This document shows positions 33,402 to 39,110 of a stretch of 46,811 nucleotides of DNA, in pieces. Source of the stretch: a virus. Made by a program: the position numbers and the translations under genes. Location: positions 1 to 46,811 of IMG/VR virus record IMGVR_UViG_3300035179_000017, one strand, 5' to 3'. Under the pieces are notes generated by a model. It saw only the letters and a list, made by a program, of their open reading frames with translations, did no database searches and was not told the origin of the DNA. Every line of letters begins with the position of its first letter. Position 1 is the first letter of the stretch.

Positions 33402-33809
33402 TTAAAAATTCTTTACATAAATATCTTTTTTATCCGATACCAGAGCGTTTTTAAACTGGTGAGGTTTTATCCGGTTAAAATCCTCAATTTCGATTTGTCT
33501 GCAATTATCCTGCTGAAAATATACAAGATAACCAAAACTATTCGCCCGGATAAAACTGCAAACGGTGTCCACTTGTTCATCGGTTAGTTTTTGTCCGGTT
33601 TCAATAGCAATCATCTGATTTTCGATAACCTTTAACCGACAACCTCCGGCGTTAAGGTAATCATCTAACGTAAAACCCAGAGCCTTACAATCCTCGTTGT
33701 GCCAATTAGAAAATGTTAGTGTTCCGTCCCGGTGTAAAAAGGCAGAACGGCCATAATTATCAGTTTCGGTTTCGGTTTTAAGCAATTTTTCTAATTTTTC
33801 GAGATTCAT
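33402..33809 (-). CDS. Protein of unknown function
   Basis: The start was set at ATG 33809, just after the upstream stop, giving 135 residues. A TTG six codons earlier overlaps the upstream gene. The sequence is acidic alpha/beta: NYGRSAFLHRDGTLTFSNWH, a middle with GGCRLKVIENQM, then QVDTVCSFIRANSFGYLVYF and a basic end. No known motif. Confidence 0.6.
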   Translation of the reverse strand: MNLEKLEKLLKTETETDNYGRSAFLHRDGTLTFSNWHNEDCKALGFTLDDYLNAGGCRLKVIENQMIAIETGQKLTDEQVDTVCSFIRANSFGYLVYFQQDNCRQIEIEDFNRIKPHQFKNALVSDKKDIYVKNF

Positions 33810-33816
33810 TCCTGAC

Positions 33817-34371
33817 CTAATCTGCAACCGGCAAATTTATTATATCTTGAGCAGTTAAATTCCATATTTTTATGGCCGTCGATACATTTACGCCTAATCC
33901 ATATTTTCCGGTGCTTTGTAATTTGCCTTTTACTTTTTTTTGCCAGAAAGGATTTGCCCATCCATTTATAATTGCTTCAGGTTCACTACCTAACATCATT
34001 ATACCCTGATGTTCATATTTGTAAGTCGGTATATTGTTGCCTTTTGACCAAATACAATCGCCTTCCTTTGCAACCGGGGGATTTTTTGCAATTTCCGATA
34101 ACAAATCTTTAATCATTTCGTTAAGTGGGTCATAGTGTTTAAAAAAATAACATTTCCAAGAAACATATTTTTTAATAAACGGTAATTTTATAAAAATATT
34201 TGTAAACGGTACTTTTAACCAAAACGGTATGGGTTGACCGGCATAAAAACTTTCAGGAATAGTATCTTTTTCGGTCAAAGTTACTCCGAGAGTTTTGTAC
34301 ATAGGATATAAGTAAGAGTAACTTATTCCACAAAAAATTTTCCAAGCGTATTTTACTAATTTTGGTGTCAT
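33817..34371 (-). CDS. Protein of unknown function, start next to a cloverleaf RNA
   Basis: The 184-residue product has a hydrophobic aromatic N-terminal half (IFCGISYSYLYPMYKTLGV, VPFTNIFIKLPFIKKYVSW) and a more polar C-terminal half (EGDCIWSKGNNIPTYKYEH, GKYGLGVNVSTAIKIW). No enzyme motif recognised. ATG 34371 lies three bases from the closing helix of the structure at 34375-34447, and the only Shine-Dalgarno-like AGG is inside that helix. Translation may thus depend on opening the structure. It could be membrane-associated. Confidence 0.6.
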   Translation of the reverse strand: MTPKLVKYAWKIFCGISYSYLYPMYKTLGVTLTEKDTIPESFYAGQPIPFWLKVPFTNIFIKLPFIKKYVSWKCYFFKHYDPLNEMIKDLLSEIAKNPPVAKEGDCIWSKGNNIPTYKYEHQGIMMLGSEPEAIINGWANPFWQKKVKGKLQSTGKYGLGVNVSTAIKIWNLTAQDIINLPVAD

Positions 34372-34374
34372 AAA

Positions 34375-34447
34375 GCCTGCCTGATAGAATCGGACTATCT
34401 ATCGGATTCGACATTCAAATCCGCCGAGCCATCCCGGTTAGGCAGGT
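34375..34447 (-). ncRNA. tRNA-sized four-helix (cloverleaf) RNA structure
   Basis: Four helices can be drawn in 73 nt: P1 34375-34382 with 34440-34447 (seven Watson-Crick pairs and one G-T); 34424-34426 with 34435-34437 (3 bp, 8-nt loop); 34404-34408 with 34418-34422 (5 bp, 9-nt loop); 34083-style numbering aside, the fourth is 34383-34388 with 34398-34403 (6 bp, 9-nt loop). Read on the minus strand, the linkers between acceptor-like and D-like arms (2 nt) and between the last arm and the acceptor (0 nt) resemble a tRNA. There is no T-loop consensus, no T before a 7-base anticodon loop, and no variable region, so it is not a normal tRNA. Helix coordinates were worked out by hand. Confidence 0.5.
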
Positions 34448-34480
34448 CAAGTAAGGAGGAGGAAGCAGAAAATGAGAATT

Positions 34481-34669
34481 TTATACCACTACTAAAATTT
34501 TACCGGTTTTATCAATTACGCCTTGTTCTATTAAAGCATTTGCTGTCCGGCCATAACATCCTTGCAATAACCAGCACTGTCCGGTTTTTATCAATTCAGC
34601 AAACAATTCTGTTGTTTCCCTGTCTGATAATTCTCCAGATTCATATCCGATTATTTTATCTATTAACAT
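34481..34669 (-). CDS. Small conserved-type phage protein
   Basis: The 62-residue product has ATG 34669 behind GGAGGTGTAAA, a strong site. The sequence IDKIIGYESGELSDRETTEL, FAELIKTGQCWLLQGCYGRTA and ALIEQGVI follows a pattern I recall from many phages of diverse hosts. Function is unknown. Helical, acidic at the start. Confidence 0.65.
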   Translation of the reverse strand: MLIDKIIGYESGELSDRETTELFAELIKTGQCWLLQGCYGRTANALIEQGVIDKTGKILVVV

Positions 34670-34684
34670 TTTACACCTCCATTA
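34667..34684. repeat. 18-bp start-site repeat, copy 1
   Basis: Identical to 35090-35107. It contains the GGAGGTG ribosome site and start ATG on the minus strand. The two genes at 34696-34941 and 34946-35092 lie between the copies. Confidence 0.7.
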
Positions 34685-34695
34685 AAAAATTATTT

Positions 34696-34941
34696 TTATT
34701 CCGTTTTTAAATACTCAAGAGTTGTTATCATCTCGTCAATAGTTTTTTCTACTCGACTTATAAGTAAGCCCGGTCTTAAATGGTCTAATTCTGACCACTT
34801 AGAAGAAACAGGTTTTATACAGATAATATCGGCTGAAAGACAAATTTTCTGATGAAGATTTGACTTAAACTCAAGATGAAGTTTAGGATATAATCTTTTC
34901 GCTAAAACATTCAAAACATCTAATTGCTTTGATTTTTTCAC
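34696..34941 (-). CDS. Member 3 of a three-paralogue small-protein family
   Basis: The start was placed at GTG 34941, with GGGGA about 9-13 bases upstream, giving 81 residues. This fits the 87- and 93-residue paralogues at 18163-18426 and 16195-16476. The shared N-terminal block is LDVLNVLAKRLYPKLHLEF. A longer frame overlaps the supported gene at 34946-35092 in another frame and was not used. Unknown function. Confidence 0.55.
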   Translation of the reverse strand: MKKSKQLDVLNVLAKRLYPKLHLEFKSNLHQKICLSADIICIKPVSSKWSELDHLRPGLLISRVEKTIDEMITTLEYLKTE

Positions 34942-34945
34942 TGCC

Positions 34946-35092
34946 TTATCCCCAGAAGATTTTATGCCAAACAGTTTTGCCTTGTTCTGATTCGCATTTT
35001 CCGCAACGGTAGCCCCAGCCGCTTTTATCTTTAATCCCAATATCATACTTGCGATGTAGTAAAGAAACAACAAATTTTAATATCTTTTTCAT
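34946..35092 (-). CDS. Short basic CxxC protein
   Basis: The 48-residue frame starts at ATG 35092 behind GGAGGTGTAAA and stops at TAA 34946-34948. It begins MKKILKFVVSLLHRKYDIG and has GWGYRCGKCE, then a basic aromatic end (VWHKIFWG). Its single CxxC could be half of a zinc site shared in a dimer. The strong ribosome site favours this frame over the overlapping longer one. Confidence 0.55.
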   Translation of the reverse strand: MKKILKFVVSLLHRKYDIGIKDKSGWGYRCGKCESEQGKTVWHKIFWG

Positions 35093-35107
35093 TTTACACC
35101 TCCATTA
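35090..35107. repeat. 18-bp start-site repeat, copy 2
   Basis: Partner of 34667-34684. It includes the ribosome site and ATG of the 48-residue gene and the stop of the small frame upstream. Confidence 0.7.
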
Positions 35108-35170
35108 CATCATAGCGATAAAAAACCAAAAAGTCAAGCAAAAAATTATTTTTAATTCACGCCAATTCAT
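35105..35170 (-). CDS. Possible 21-residue membrane peptide
   Basis: ATG 35170 follows a GAGGATTAAAA site made of the end of the preceding gene. The product MNWRELKIIFCLTFWFFIAM has one hydrophobic segment. Small size makes it uncertain, but the ribosome site is good. Confidence 0.35.
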   Translation of the reverse strand: MNWRELKIIFCLTFWFFIAMM

Positions 35171-35172
35171 TT

Positions 35173-35331
35173 TTAATCCTCTGGAAAATCTTCGGGGTCA
35201 ATATAGTACAAATGACTACCATTTTGTTTGTTATTTTCATAACAATAATCAGCAGCTTCTTCAAAATTTTTAAAAGTTTTTATGGCTAAATTTACTTTCA
35301 CACCGTCAATTTCTTCATTTACTCTAATCAT
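35173..35331 (-). CDS. Short acidic protein
   Basis: The 52-residue frame has ATG 35331 behind AAGGAATAGAAA. It runs MIRVNEEIDGVKVNLAIKTF, then a helix with EEAADYCYENNKQNG and the acidic end YIDPEDFPED. It is the first gene after the sigma70 promoter at 35391-35419. Unknown function; promoter-proximal acidic proteins often act early on the host. Confidence 0.55.
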   Translation of the reverse strand: MIRVNEEIDGVKVNLAIKTFKNFEEAADYCYENNKQNGSHLYYIDPEDFPED

Positions 35332-35390
35332 TTTCTATTCCTTAAATTTATTATAGCCAGTATTTTCTTTTAAGCCGCTTTACTATTTAA

Positions 35391-35419
35391 ACTATACCAT
35401 ATTCCAACATCCCTGTCAA
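35391..35419 (-). promoter_or_regulatory. Sigma70-type promoter
   Basis: On the minus strand, TTGACA (35414-35419) and TATAGT (35391-35396) are separated by exactly 17 bases. This is a consensus -35 and a near-consensus -10. The first downstream gene is the acidic protein at 35173-35331. It should let host polymerase transcribe the early arm immediately on entry. Confidence 0.85.
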
Positions 35420-35521
35420 GTAAAATCTTCTAATTTTCTTAAATTTTTTTCGGCCTGTTTCTGGGGTCTTATACATCGGACAAGGCTGTAATCGTTTCCT
35501 ATATCTAATCCTGCGGTGTCG

Positions 35522-35965
35522 TTATTCGGACGTTAAGGCAATATCCGGAGTTTTTGTAAGTTTTATGTGTTTTACAGCGTCCGCTGTATATTTCCCTGTT
35601 CGCACACATATCTTGCAATAATTTCCAAAAGATTGTAAAGCTTTTGGAAAATCCCTTGCTGGTTTAATCAATCCGCACGTTTTACACTGTATTTTTATGT
35701 GTGGCTTATTAAACCCCGCTCTTCTTGCACAGTAATAGCAGATATTTTTCCCCTTTAATGCTTCATTTGCCTTTGCTGAAAACTTTGTATAAGGTTTAGA
35801 CCTGCCACATATATCACAGGTTATATCCGCTTTTTCCATTTTTCGGTGTTTTACATTACCTTTTAAACACCGCATACATCTATTCACCCCGGCGAGCGGA
35901 AAATTTTCTGGTATGGCTTCATAAGCATAACGACATATTTCACACATTTTTAAGACTTCATTCAT
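35522..35965 (-). CDS. Multi-zinc-ribbon protein
   Basis: The 147-residue product has ATG 35965 behind AAAGGGATAAA. It has three paired CxxC units: CEIC (8-11) with CMRC, CDIC with CYYC, and CKTC with CKIC, each about 20-28 residues apart and separated by basic segments. This predicts three zinc ribbons and nucleic-acid binding. It is the first gene of the leftward arm beside the control region, so a role in transcription or replication control is plausible. No family recognised. Confidence 0.65.
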   Translation of the reverse strand: MNEVLKMCEICRYAYEAIPENFPLAGVNRCMRCLKGNVKHRKMEKADITCDICGRSKPYTKFSAKANEALKGKNICYYCARRAGFNKPHIKIQCKTCGLIKPARDFPKALQSFGNYCKICVRTGKYTADAVKHIKLTKTPDIALTSE

Positions 35966-35989
35966 TTTATCCCTTTCAGATAAATAAGT

Positions 35990-36025
35990 GCCTCTATATA
36001 TACACGAATATATCCTGATTTTACC
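35990..36025 (-). promoter_or_regulatory. 36-base head motif, copy 2
   Basis: The minus-strand block starts GGTAAAA, has ATATATTC at 13-20 and ATATATAGAG in its second half. It ends 25 bases before the first leftward gene. It aligns with copies at 31335-31370 and 36797-36832. Confidence 0.65.
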
Positions 36026-36070
36026 ATAAATATATGATTTTTATGTAAAATAGCTGATTAAAACAATAAT

Positions 36071-36109
36071 ATAGACAGTGGTATAGTTATTCTTGGGGGT
36101 AAGAATTTA
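36071..36109. repeat. Imperfect 40-base repeat, copy 1
   Basis: It begins ATAGACAG and ends TATTCTTGGGGGTAAGAATT. The last part contains an ATTCTT/AAGAAT inverted repeat. A related unit with a longer middle lies at 36315-36361. This could be an iteron or operator. Confidence 0.5.
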
Positions 36110-36128
36110 AGTTCGTTTTATAACTTCT

Positions 36129-36137
36129 TTATCCACA
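36129..36137 (+). promoter_or_regulatory. DnaA box (consensus match)
   Basis: TTATCCACA is the consensus host DnaA-binding nonamer. It lies next to the AT-rich, inverted-repeat-bearing stretch 36160-36260, which would serve as an unwinding element. Confidence 0.5.
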
Positions 36138-36167
36138 AGTAATTATAACTGTGGTCTATAGGTAGTG

Positions 36168-36199
36168 TATATTCTTAATATATTGTATATAAGAATATA
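36168..36199. repeat. Inverted repeat, 10-bp arms
   Basis: TATATTCTTA (36168-36177) and TAAGAATATA (36190-36199) are exact inverted copies with a 12-base AT spacer. Confidence 0.7.
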
Positions 36200-36244
36200 A
36201 AGTATACATATCATATAGGGGTATTATATAAAAGTGTGTATTAT

Positions 36245-36260
36245 ATTCTATATATAGAAT
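36245..36260. repeat. Perfect 16-bp palindrome
   Basis: ATTCTATATATAGAAT reads the same on both strands. It is a possible dimer-binding site or part of the origin. Confidence 0.7.
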
Positions 36261-36314
36261 CGGAAGATTAGGAATATGCAGTCCACATAAGCCATTTATA
36301 CAAGTTTTTATAGA

Positions 36315-36361
36315 ATAGACAGTTATATTCGACCATACCTATTCTTGGGGTTAGGAATTTA
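36315..36361. repeat. Imperfect 40-base repeat, copy 2
   Basis: Shares ATAGACAG at the start and TATTCTTGGGG with TA-GAATTTA at the end with 36071-36109, with a longer middle. Confidence 0.5.
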
Positions 36362-36620
36362 TATACCCATTTACAATTGTCAGTTTTAATACTTTGCATA
36401 CTAACCGGTCGGTATGTTATGGGTTGTCTCGGAAAACCCCTGTATTCATATGGACTTATATTCAGGATATAACTATGCGATGTTGTAGTCGATACAGTCG
36501 TTATAGTTATACGCATTATTTGCATTATCTTAAAGGTTTATTTTATGCCCCCATTATTAAACCAATAATAATGATTGCTTGATTATTAAAACATTAAGGC
36601 AACAAGTGAAGTTCAATCCA

Positions 36621-36700
36621 GTTCGGTTCGACTCGGTTCGACCCCACCGGGTCATACCCTTCGACCTGCAAGGCGGCGAGTCGGGCGGCCCTTTCTCGGA
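36621..36700. other. GC-rich island with short repeats, candidate packaging site
   Basis: CGGTTCGAC occurs twice 10 bases apart (36624-36632 and 36634-36642). An exact hairpin GACCC/GGGTC lies at 36640-36653. A GGCGG-rich block at 36672-36689 follows. This contrasts sharply with the AT-rich surroundings. cos and pac regions of phages are often like this and lie upstream of the terminase genes, which begin about 3 kb downstream. No cut site can be fixed from sequence. Confidence 0.3.
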
Positions 36701-36796
36701 CGCAAACGATGTATAAAAATAATTATCGGATATTATAGATATATACTCTCCGGTATGTACCCGGAAAAAAATTATAGAAAAAATTTTTAGGATGAT

Positions 36797-36832
36797 GGTA
36801 AAAAGGGAATATATTCGAGTAGATATAGAGAG
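36797..36832 (+). promoter_or_regulatory. 36-base head motif, copy 3 (rightward)
   Basis: The plus-strand block GGTAAAAAGGG, then ATATATTC at 13-20, then GATATAGAGAGG. It faces the late arm and lies 90 bases before the first gene at 36922. It aligns without gaps with the two minus-strand copies. Confidence 0.65.
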
Positions 36833-36921
36833 GTGTATATGAATAGATTTTATAATACGGCGGGGATAACGGCATAAATCCAGAATTGGTCGCCACCCCG
36901 CCCTCTCTCACAGGATTTTAG

Positions 36922-37032
36922 ATGAAAATAAGAGTTGATGTGTATGATAATAATGGGTATGTAATATTTCACTCGGAGAAAAACTCGGAGAAAGACGATG
37001 GACTGGATAAAGAATCTGAAGAAAAAAGTTAA
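36922..37032 (+). CDS. Short leader protein
   Basis: The 36-residue frame has ATG 36922 behind CAGGATTTTAG. It begins MKIRVDVYDNNGYVIFHSEK and continues acidic. It overlaps the next gene by 35 bases in another frame, and that gene's ribosome site lies inside it. First gene of the rightward arm. Unknown function. Confidence 0.45.
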   Translation: MKIRVDVYDNNGYVIFHSEKNSEKDDGLDKESEEKS

Positions 37033-37273
37033 GGAATATTTCGCCGGTCAGAAAGATTGGCAGAATGTTCACGAAAAATATGCGGCACCGAAAACTGTAA
37101 AACCGATACCGGTGAATGAGGATATAGTAAGACGAGATAAGGTGATAAAATATATAAAGGAGAAAGAAGGAGATTTTAAAACACCGCCTTCGGGGCCGGA
37201 AGAAGATATATTAAGACGAAAAAGAGTGATGAAATATATAGACGATGAAATTAAAAAGAGTAGAAGAAGATGA
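36998..37273 (+). CDS. Small basic protein with an internal repeat
   Basis: The 91-residue product has a CGGAG site before ATG 36998. The N-terminus MDWIKNLKKKVKEYFAGQKD is helical. Two copies of a 17-residue unit follow: EDIVRRDKVIKYIKEKE and EDILRRKRVMKYIDDEI. Repeated basic helices suggest DNA or RNA binding. Unknown family. Confidence 0.6.
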   Translation: MDWIKNLKKKVKEYFAGQKDWQNVHEKYAAPKTVKPIPVNEDIVRRDKVIKYIKEKEGDFKTPPSGPEEDILRRKRVMKYIDDEIKKSRRR

Positions 37274-37275
37274 TA

Positions 37276-37320
37276 ATGCCCGACCTGTTTTTAATTGAAG
37301 AAAGTGAGTTGGAATTTTAG
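37276..37320 (+). CDS. Possible 14-residue peptide coupling translation
   Basis: A short frame MPDLFLIEESELEF ends at TAG 37318-37320. That stop shares its G with the GTG start of the next gene. It may serve only to bring ribosomes to that GTG, which has no good site of its own. Confidence 0.3.
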   Translation: MPDLFLIEESELEF

Positions 37321-37724
37321 TGGCAGTATACGAAAGAAAATTTCAGAAGGCCACTAGAAAACAGTTGATAAAATGTATCCGATGGTGCCAGAATATCCTG
37401 AATCTTCGGGATTGGCGTATAGAGTTTTATATCGGACCAACGAATAAAGACCAGGATGAATACGCAAATACTGAAATTACACCAGGAAATATGTGGAGGT
37501 TTATTGCTGAGATATGGTTAGATTTGGTCCTGTGCGAAAAGATGGATGTAAACCCCTATCGGGCTGTCTGTCATGAACTGGTGCATGTCCTGGTGCTTGG
37601 AAAGTGCCGTATAAATTGCGTTGGAGAAGAGGACGAACATATAAGTTGGGCATTTGAAGATTTACTGTATGAAAAATTCTGTAAAGATAATAAGATAAAA
37701 AAGATGCCGTTTAGGGAGATATAA
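37320..37724 (+). CDS. HExxH metallopeptidase-like protein
   Basis: The 134-residue product starts at GTG 37320. CHELVHVLV contains HELVH near residues 83-87, preceded by a helix and followed by an acidic GEEDEHISWAFED with a second conserved-type Glu. The layout resembles short SprT/ImmA-like zinc peptidase domains. It may cleave a host or virion protein. It lies at the start of the late arm. The zinc motif is clear; substrate unknown. Confidence 0.65.
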   Translation: MAVYERKFQKATRKQLIKCIRWCQNILNLRDWRIEFYIGPTNKDQDEYANTEITPGNMWRFIAEIWLDLVLCEKMDVNPYRAVCHELVHVLVLGKCRINCVGEEDEHISWAFEDLLYEKFCKDNKIKKMPFREI

Positions 37725-37725
37725 G

Positions 37726-37839
37726 GTGTTTGTACTGTTTGTAAAGTTTTGGTTGGCGTTGCCGGTAGCGGCAATCCTGTGGGCATTGGTATGGATTGCG
37801 ATGGCGAAATTAGTTTCGATGTTTTGCAGGAAAGGTTAA
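37726..37839 (+). CDS. Short single-pass membrane protein
   Basis: The 37-residue frame has GTG 37726 behind GGGAGATATAAG. One hydrophobic segment covers most of it (FWLALPVAAILWALVWIAMA), with a basic end (CRKG). Possibly a small holin or pinholin; unproved. Confidence 0.5.
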   Translation: MFVLFVKFWLALPVAAILWALVWIAMAKLVSMFCRKG

Positions 37840-37840
37840 G

Positions 37841-38029
37841 ATGATACCCAGTATTATAGGCGATGGAAAAACCCTGGACCCCGTGAAGATTAAGAAAATA
37901 TGGGATGGTTTCACGGTTAAGGATTTAACCCTGGAAGAGTTTACTAAGGAACTCGAAGACCTAACCAATCCTATAAAATTAGGTAATGACTTAAATGCAG
38001 AGTTGTCTCGAAGGAGAGGTGGACCATAA
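37841..38029 (+). CDS. Small protein of unknown function
   Basis: The 62-residue product begins MIPSIIGDGKTLDPVKIKKI, is helical and acidic in the middle and ends ELSRRRGGP. Its ribosome site AAAGG precedes ATG 37841. Its own end holds AAGGAG for the next gene, whose ATA overlaps its TAA. Confidence 0.6.
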   Translation: MIPSIIGDGKTLDPVKIKKIWDGFTVKDLTLEEFTKELEDLTNPIKLGNDLNAELSRRRGGP

Positions 38030-39108
38030 CCAGGGAAGTTTTTGTATCTGACCGCGAAGGAAACCGAGTTCCGCAAAAATGTGTTGCCGCAAATCCTGTG
38101 TTGGCACGGACACAGTTTTTATACAGTAATGCCACAGATTCAGATGATTATGTATTCGTAGAACCTGGAAACTATTATTTATTTACTCCGACTATAGGCG
38201 GATTTAAACTGGGACTGGCAGATGTTACTGTTGATGCTAATATAATGTGGGTTGCCCAACCGGGAAAAAGTATATTTATACATATTCCGGCAAATGAGGA
38301 ATATTTACACTTCGATGGGTTGATTCCAGGGAGTCGTGGATATTTAAGAAAATTAACCGGAAAGGAAGATGAGACCTCGACTAATATGTGGAACCAGTTG
38401 TTTCCGAATCTGGTTGCATATTATAGAATGGATGATAATGCAGATAATAAAATAATAGTTGATTCGATGGGATACTCTGATGGAACTGCGATACAGAATA
38501 CCGAGGATATACACGTTGATGGGAAGATTAATGGGGCTTTGAGTTTTAACGGCACTTCTGATTATGTCGATACGAATAATACTTTCAAACCTGTTCTTCA
38601 ATGTCAAGATAGTAACGGTATTACGATAAGTTTTCAGGCGAAACCAACAAACGAATTTCCTAATTATGAACCAGAGCAAATACTACTCGGTTCATATCAA
38701 TTCTCCCCTACTTATGAATTTGCAATTACGCTAAACTCTAACGGTAGTATTTATGTGTATTTTGGTGCACCCAGTGGAGGAAACCAGTGTTCTTCTCCTA
38801 TTGTTTTTAAATCTTCAGTAACTAATTTTCACTATATTACCGTTATTCTGGAAAAAACTCTTGTCGAGGGAGTTACATTTTGCACGATATACATATATTT
38901 TGATGGCGTTTTAGTCAAGGAAAGTGATGAACCTTCGGTTGTTATGTTTGCAGAATGGGATAACAATCAAAATTTATATATTGGTGCTGGCAATGATGAT
39001 GGCACAGCATATTCTCTCTTTTCCGGTTCTCTCGATGACCTTATGATTTTTAACCGTGTTTTAATACAAGAAGAAATAACTTTTCTTTATGAACGTGGAG
39101 GTAAATAA
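38026..39108 (+). CDS. Decoration-type protein fused to a LamG/concanavalin-like lectin domain
   Basis: The start is placed at ATA 38026, nine bases after AAGGAG (38011-38016), giving 360 residues. No ATG, GTG or TTG lies between the upstream stop and GTG 38095. The early part (REVFVSDREGNRVPQKCVAA) aligns with the start of the next gene (AEIFLSDNSGNRVPPGCVAA), so translation must begin upstream of 38095. Residues about 1-115 are the shared decoration-like domain (GGFKLGLADV, GSRGYLRKL). Residues about 129-355 are a LamG-type jelly-roll (LVAYYRMDDNADNKIIVDSM, INGALSFNGTSDYVD, FSGSLDDLMIFNRVL). Likely a virion surface protein binding glycans. Confidence 0.75.
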   Translation: MTREVFVSDREGNRVPQKCVAANPVLARTQFLYSNATDSDDYVFVEPGNYYLFTPTIGGFKLGLADVTVDANIMWVAQPGKSIFIHIPANEEYLHFDGLIPGSRGYLRKLTGKEDETSTNMWNQLFPNLVAYYRMDDNADNKIIVDSMGYSDGTAIQNTEDIHVDGKINGALSFNGTSDYVDTNNTFKPVLQCQDSNGITISFQAKPTNEFPNYEPEQILLGSYQFSPTYEFAITLNSNGSIYVYFGAPSGGNQCSSPIVFKSSVTNFHYITVILEKTLVEGVTFCTIYIYFDGVLVKESDEPSVVMFAEWDNNQNLYIGAGNDDGTAYSLFSGSLDDLMIFNRVLIQEEITFLYERGGK

Positions 39109-39110
39109 AA

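Larger units (their letters stand above)
35966..36921. other. Gene-free divergent control region, candidate origin
   Basis: About 956 bases without a supportable gene lie between the two divergent arms. The left half (36000-36260) is extremely AT-rich, with a DnaA-box sequence, inverted repeats and two copies of a 40-base repeat. The right half has a GC-rich island near 36620-36700 and the 36-base motif facing right. Frames of 60-85 codons present here lack ribosome sites. The layout suggests promoters for both arms and a replication origin, and possibly the packaging site. These roles are inferred. Confidence 0.6.

Noticed and set aside
34453-34503. Plus-strand gene behind a perfect AAGGAGGAGG
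   Set aside because: The following ATG opens only seven codons, and all genes around it run leftward.
36268-36582. Frames of 62-85 codons in the divergent region
   Set aside because: No ribosome sites, unusual composition, overlapping frames on both strands, and the repeats there explain the sequence better.
36600-36712. tRNA gene or tRNA-derived attachment site
   Set aside because: GGTTCGA strings resemble a T-arm, but no cloverleaf can be built and no integrase is present.
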